From the NCBI GenBank assembly GCA_038326165.1, contig JBBQJT010000023.1, positions 1 through 47,810 on the forward strand: a stretch of DNA of 47,810 nt, in the 5' to 3' direction. The position numbers and the translations under genes are program-made. Below, piece after piece: positions 44,020 to 47,810 of the stretch. Numbering within the stretch: position 1 is the first letter of the stretch; each line of letters begins with the position of its first letter. The notes beneath the pieces are model-generated. The model ran no database searches. It was not told the origin of the DNA and saw only the letters and a program-made list of their open reading frames with translations. The DNA is from JAEUUM01 sp038326165. Its GTDB lineage: Bacteria > Bacteroidota > Bacteroidia > Chitinophagales > Saprospiraceae.

Positions 44020-46428
44020 TTAGTTTGCGAATTGATTAGGAAAATACTGCTTCATCAATTTGTTCCATTTTTCGGTTTTTTGTAAGACTTTGAAATCAGG
44101 CTCATTGAGCAAGCCGTTCAATTTTAACTCTCCTCTACTTAGGTCGTGTTCTAATCCTTGTTCCAAACACCCCCAAGCCTGTTCAATGTCATTTTTCTTT
44201 AATGCCCATTGTGACATATAGATATAAGTATCTGGAGAATCCGAAAGTATTTTAAGAGATTTTTGGAGGGTGGGCATTGCCTGCTCAAATTTGGAAGTGA
44301 TATGTGTGAATGCATTTCCTTGAATTCCATACAACAACGCCAAACTTTTTTCAGGCGCCTGGTCGATGGCTTTTTGAATGGCTGTCTTGGATTCGTACCA
44401 TTTTTGTTGTCTTTGATAGGCCAGGGCAAGGTTGGTGTAGGTTTGCCATAAGGTACTATCAAGTGCTATTGATTTTAATAATTGAGTTTCGGCTTCAGTA
44501 TATCGGAAGGTATTCAAATACACATTCCCAAGGTTCCCAATTGTACTAAAATTGCTTGGATCCAAGTCCAAGGATTTCAAATATTGCTCTTCTGCTTCTT
44601 TGTATCGTTCGGTTCTACTCAAAACAGTTCCTAGATTGTTGTAACCATTGGCATTTTTGGGGTCAAGTTGAAGAGCTTTTCTGAATTTTATTTCAGCTGC
44701 CTTGAAATCTTTTTTACGAAAATCGTTGACTCCCCAGATATTCCAAACGGCAACTGATGTAGAATCCATCTGCGAAGCCTTGATGATATAAGGTTCCGCT
44801 TTGTCTGTCAAACCGAATTTGTATGATAAGATGAAACCCAGTTCAGTATAAGGAACGACCCAATTGGGATATATTTCCATTGCTTTTTTTGCCATTAATT
44901 CCATTGAATCAGCTTGTAATAAATTCCAGCCGTAAACCCTGCTCATTTGCCAATAGACAAGTGGTTGGTCGAAGTCCCATTGCAAGGAGTTTTGGAATGC
45001 TTGTAGTGCTTTTCTCCCAGTTTCTTTGTCTGGATTTTGAGTGGAGTTGGCAAACAGGTAGCCTTCAAAGAAATATTTTCTTGCCATCAATGTTGGGTAC
45101 AGATAATGTCCTTTGCCCAATAACTCAATGGTCTTTTCGATGTATTTTGGAAAAGTGCTCAACAATTGGGTGAACACCTTTCGCGGTATTTTGGTCTTTT
45201 TTTCAATTTCACCAGGTGTGGCTGATTGATCAGGACTCACTTTGAGCCATGTATTTAGCACTTGCTGCGATTCATCTATCAAAGCGGATGCATAATTTCT
45301 TCGCATACTTGAATGCAATGATTCCAGCTTAGGTTCCTGCATTAATTTCATGAAATAATAGTCTGCACATGCACTTACTGGAGCAAGAAATACTTTTTCT
45401 TGGAGCGCATTGTTGAAGTCCAGATACATTTGTTTGGTAGTGTTATCCAAAACGGACAGCACATCATCTTCAAATCCTTTTGATAATGCAGGTGATAACA
45501 TTTTCATTTGAGTAATCTTGCCAGACTTAAGTGAATCAACCAATGCAGGATTTACTGATGATAGATTTTGAGTAATATCTCCTCTTACCAAAGGATTCTG
45601 CTTGACAGGAGCAGCTTGAGCTGGTACATTGTCCTCCAAATATCGTCCCACTTCTTTCAAAGAGATGAAAAGATCTTGATCAATATTGGCCAATCCATAC
45701 AATCCATTGATGAGGTAATAGGAGAAAGCACCTCGTCCGCCTCCCCATTGTTCGCCTTCCAACGAGAATTCATTGGGTTGGCAGCTCATGATTTTAATTT
45801 CATTGGCAAATTGTTTTTCAAGATTCGCATTGGTAGTTTGTGAGCCACCTATAGAATTTCCTGTTAACGCACCCGAATGACAAGCATCGGTTATCAGTAT
45901 AACTTTAGCTTTGTTGATGTTGGCGTAATTGCTGACCATTTCTTGCAAATCTCTCAGGTTGAGACCACCACTTGCCATGTAGTGCCCAGGCAAGACATCC
46001 CAACACAACAGGTATCCTGGCTTGCTTTCTGATTTCTTATCGATGTCTCCATGCCCTGAAAAATAAATGATAATCTTGTCATTTTCTTTTGCTACTTCTT
46101 GGAGCCAGTCCAGTGCCATGATAAATTTGCCACGAGTAGCTTCTTGATTCAAAAAGATTTTGATGTTGTCAACCCCCAGCTTACCGCCTGCCTCAGAACG
46201 TAAAAAATTTGCAAAAGCCTCCGCATCTTTGTGTGCGAATCTAAGTTTGGGAATCCCTGAATCCTGATAGTCTGAAATTCCAACTATCACAGCGTATGTT
46301 TTCCCAACTACGGTGTCATTTATTATTTCTTCGACAGGATCAACCCCCTTACCTCCAGAGGGTGGAGTTACCTGAGCGCAAGCCAAAAAAGAAATGAACA
46401 AGAGCCAAATGCAAATGATGTATTTCAT
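44020..46428 (-). CDS. Exported caspase-TPR protein with EF-hand-like loop
   Basis: 802 residues from ATG 46428 (MKYIICIWLLFISFLACAQ, signal peptide). The ATG at 46437 is equally possible. The open frame reaches 46584, but the extra part is polar and not signal-like. The caspase core begins KTYAVIVGISDYQDSGIPKLRFAHKDA. H126 lies in YFSGHGD and C183 in LITDACHSGALTG. The loop SCQPNEFSLEG...GGGRGAFSYYLINGLYG and the EF-hand-like NIDQDLFISLKE follow. C-terminal TPRs from about residue 480 are regular (AEIKFRKALQLDPKNANGYNNLGTVL, AEEQYLKSLDLDPSNFSTIGNLGNVY). It lies 11 bp upstream of the pseudo-caspase gene, so enzyme and pseudo-enzyme are co-transcribed. Confidence 0.82.
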   Translation of the reverse strand: MKYIICIWLLFISFLACAQVTPPSGGKGVDPVEEIINDTVVGKTYAVIVGISDYQDSGIPKLRFAHKDAEAFANFLRSEAGGKLGVDNIKIFLNQEATRGKFIMALDWLQEVAKENDKIIIYFSGHGDIDKKSESKPGYLLCWDVLPGHYMASGGLNLRDLQEMVSNYANINKAKVILITDACHSGALTGNSIGGSQTTNANLEKQFANEIKIMSCQPNEFSLEGEQWGGGRGAFSYYLINGLYGLANIDQDLFISLKEVGRYLEDNVPAQAAPVKQNPLVRGDITQNLSSVNPALVDSLKSGKITQMKMLSPALSKGFEDDVLSVLDNTTKQMYLDFNNALQEKVFLAPVSACADYYFMKLMQEPKLESLHSSMRRNYASALIDESQQVLNTWLKVSPDQSATPGEIEKKTKIPRKVFTQLLSTFPKYIEKTIELLGKGHYLYPTLMARKYFFEGYLFANSTQNPDKETGRKALQAFQNSLQWDFDQPLVYWQMSRVYGWNLLQADSMELMAKKAMEIYPNWVVPYTELGFILSYKFGLTDKAEPYIIKASQMDSTSVAVWNIWGVNDFRKKDFKAAEIKFRKALQLDPKNANGYNNLGTVLSRTERYKEAEEQYLKSLDLDPSNFSTIGNLGNVYLNTFRYTEAETQLLKSIALDSTLWQTYTNLALAYQRQQKWYESKTAIQKAIDQAPEKSLALLYGIQGNAFTHITSKFEQAMPTLQKSLKILSDSPDTYIYMSQWALKKNDIEQAWGCLEQGLEHDLSRGELKLNGLLNEPDFKVLQKTEKWNKLMKQYFPNQFAN

Positions 46429-46851
46429 GATATTCATGCTTTTATTAAACAGGGAGGTTTTTTTCATTATGGCTGTCAAATACGGAGCAACGCTTTCATA
46501 AACCGTTGTTAACCCATTGCTTTTAGTTGATAAAATAGAGTGCCCCAAACAGACCACCTGAAATGTGTGTATCAATGATTTCATAGCCTTAAGGATTGAT
46601 TGTTAGGTGCATAGCTCAGGACCATGATTATCCACTGCTATACATTCCAAAAGTAATAAGATATTATCACTTCATTTTCAAAATATCAAAGGCACTCCTA
46701 TATTTATCAGATTAGATAAAACAGGTATTTCAGCTCAAAGCACGAAGCAATAAAGTACTTCAACGCTATTAATTGCTAACATAGTCATGAAATTTCTATT
46801 CAGTTTAAAGGCTTGCGGCCCAGCAGAATAGGTATTTATAGGTAAAGGCCC
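46429..46851. other. Intergenic region upstream of the caspase-TPR/pseudo-caspase pair
   Basis: 423 bp of AT-rich DNA between the 46852 gene and the chosen start of the caspase-TPR gene. The first 156 bp are open in the caspase frame but have no recognisable protein character. No hairpin, repeat or other ORF was found. The promoter of the 44020 gene should lie here. Confidence 0.5.
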
Positions 46852-47622
46852 TCATCGGCTGTTATATGGTTCTGCATTTTTATCTTTAGTACTATCATCA
46901 AGTACTACATCAAGCCTAATGTTATCCTTGATGCCAAATAATTTGATGAGGGTGGCTGGATTGGGAAATGTAATATTTGGTACATTTTTACCATTTATTT
47001 TAGATTCCATTGCTGTGTAAAATGAGTAATTGTCAGATTTTCCGATCTTTGTGAATTCATAAGATTTATACCATCCATCAGTTTTTGTAGTGTCTGGGTT
47101 TGCACTATTATTGCCAAGATGAAAAAAAACATCTTGACTGTCTATTTTTACATATGAACTATTCCGAACAACACCGGTTAGCTTTTTAAGGCTATCTGTG
47201 TTACAAGGTTTACTTCCATTGAAATAAAGATTGATCCTCTTGAATTTAAGGCTTCCATGAATTTGAATAGTAATTGGTTGATACCCCTTTGCAGATATTT
47301 CAATTTTAATACTATCAAGAATTAAAGCTCTTTTAATTTTAATAATATTGCTGCCTTTTTTATGAGAAATTAAAACATCACAAAAATTTGATTCAGCAAT
47401 TTCTTTACCATCGATTTTTAATTTGGAAAGGGGCGATCTTAGTATTAAACTATAGCAATGAATTTCAATTGAATCACAAAACCCATTTAGTGCTGATTTT
47501 GGTAGAGGTTCAGCTTGTCTTATTATCGCATAGGAACTTGGTAATGTCCAATAAATAATGACTGCCAAAAAACATACCGTCAGGGTTTTTGTCAAATTGG
47601 TTTGTGGAGAAAAAAACTTCAT
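46852..47622 (-). CDS. Secreted or membrane-anchored protein of unknown function
   Basis: 256 residues. The N-terminal hydrophobic stretch (TLTVCFLAVIIYWTLPSSYA) is a signal peptide or anchor. The body is beta-rich: a PEGA-like stretch (LSKLKIDGKEIAESNFCDVLISHKKGSNIIKIKRALILDSIKIEISAKGYQ, described here in parts) that resembles a small beta-sandwich, then about 90 residues with no recognised motif. It lies 36 bp downstream of the TPR-protein tail at the window edge, on the same strand, so it is likely in that operon. No function can be assigned. Confidence 0.65.
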   Translation of the reverse strand: MKFFSPQTNLTKTLTVCFLAVIIYWTLPSSYAIIRQAEPLPKSALNGFCDSIEIHCYSLILRSPLSKLKIDGKEIAESNFCDVLISHKKGSNIIKIKRALILDSIKIEISAKGYQPITIQIHGSLKFKRINLYFNGSKPCNTDSLKKLTGVVRNSSYVKIDSQDVFFHLGNNSANPDTTKTDGWYKSYEFTKIGKSDNYSFYTAMESKINGKNVPNITFPNPATLIKLFGIKDNIRLDVVLDDSTKDKNAEPYNSR

Positions 47623-47658
47623 GATTAAAGTATTTTGAGGTTGGTTTGAATCAGGGCA

Positions 47659-47810
47659 TTATTTTTTAAATTTTTCGATCAGTTTTCTGTATTCAGGGTC
47701 CTTGCTGACATTGTTGAGTTCTTGATTGAAGAACAATTGTTCAATATTTTTGAATCCGGAATCCAGTGCTTGTTTCAGAAAATCGAGGGATTCAGGAATT
47801 CGATTGTTCA
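47659..47810 (-). CDS. C-terminal end of a TPR protein, probably another caspase-TPR (5' part outside window)
   Basis: The frame is open from the window edge to TAA at 47661-47659. It encodes about 50 residues, including PESLDFLKQALDSGFKNIEQ and LNNVSKDPEYRKLIEKFKK. This ending matches that of the 39697 protein (SLKYLELSFKTGFKELDTI, NDPDFLNII, LKDQYFPK) in layout: last TPR helix pair, 'aldsGFk', a 'DpeF/Y' turn and a basic tail. It is therefore probably another caspase-TPR paralog, but the caspase part is not visible. Confidence 0.6.
   Translation of the reverse strand, partial: NNRIPESLDFLKQALDSGFKNIEQLFFNQELNNVSKDPEYRKLIEKFKK

Noticed and set aside
46429..46584. N-terminal extension of the 44020 caspase-TPR protein
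   Set aside because: The open frame continues upstream, but the residues are not signal-like, and a clean signal peptide begins at 46428 (or 46437).
20282..47810. Interpretation as a phage-defence caspase system (CHAT/gasdermin or CRISPR-Craspase type)
   Set aside because: No gasdermin, effector nuclease, CRISPR genes or phage-defence markers are present, and all caspases have export signals. An envelope role fits better.
1..47810. tRNA, rRNA, insertion sequences or prophage genes
   Set aside because: I looked for cloverleaf-like ends, transposase motifs and phage structural genes and saw none. Small RNAs cannot be excluded by eye.

Overview
The window comes from a Bacteroidota chromosome, most likely a Saprospiria/Chitinophagia-type member. 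I infer this from the type IX secretion (T9SS) C-terminal sorting domains at both 1-234 and 7910-9019, the efp-accB-accC gene order, the Bacteroidota-type ECF sigma/anti-sigma pair, the AT-rich DNA and the lack of clear Shine-Dalgarno sequences. No rRNA or tRNA gene, CRISPR array or transposase was seen.

Left part (1-17130), mostly housekeeping. It holds the tail of a T9SS-secreted protein, a Wzx/MATE-type flippase, and a three-gene operon (6810 down to 2120) for a 2-oxoacid oxidoreductase: a GltD-like Fe-S flavoprotein, a fused gamma-alpha subunit and a beta subunit. Next comes a minus-strand run of efp, accB, accC, an MsbA-like ABC exporter, a T9SS cargo protein and an ACC-deaminase-like PLP enzyme. 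A plus-strand lipoprotein plus Rossmann-fold pair and a convergent Atg22/UMF1-type MFS transporter close this part.

Middle array (17240-19920). This is a tandem family of small secreted proteins with four conserved cysteines (C, CxC, C). Three copies are intact, one carries a nonsense codon inside the signal peptide, and one survives only as a 3' remnant. Near-identical hairpin terminators follow three of the copies.

Right part (20282-47810), the notable region. It is an island of exported caspase-fold (C14) proteins. Operon 1 (26913 down to 20282) encodes a metacaspase-like protein with a DUF4384-like C-terminus, an outer-membrane-type protein, an ECF sigma factor, a membrane anti-sigma-like/TPR protein and an exported M48-type zinc protease with TPRs. 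Operon 2 (34218-39275, plus strand) encodes a second metacaspase of the same type, a second M48-TPR protease, and a secreted FecR-like protein carrying six 12-residue repeats, each with one lysine. Four caspase-TPR proteins lie on the minus strand (30609, 39697, 42101, 44020), and the tail of a probable fifth TPR protein runs off the right edge. These four carry an EF-hand-like loop after the caspase core. The 42101 protein has lost both catalytic residues and is a predicted pseudo-caspase. A large BNR/VPS10-like beta-propeller protein (27417-30542) is embedded in the island.

My inference is that the island is an envelope-located, sigma-controlled proteolytic system with several caspases, two metalloproteases, a pseudo-enzyme and a candidate repeat substrate. 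I do not recognise it as a described system. A dispersed noncoding repeat of about 120 bp recurs at 455-572, 27043-27172 and (inverted) 39346-39630.
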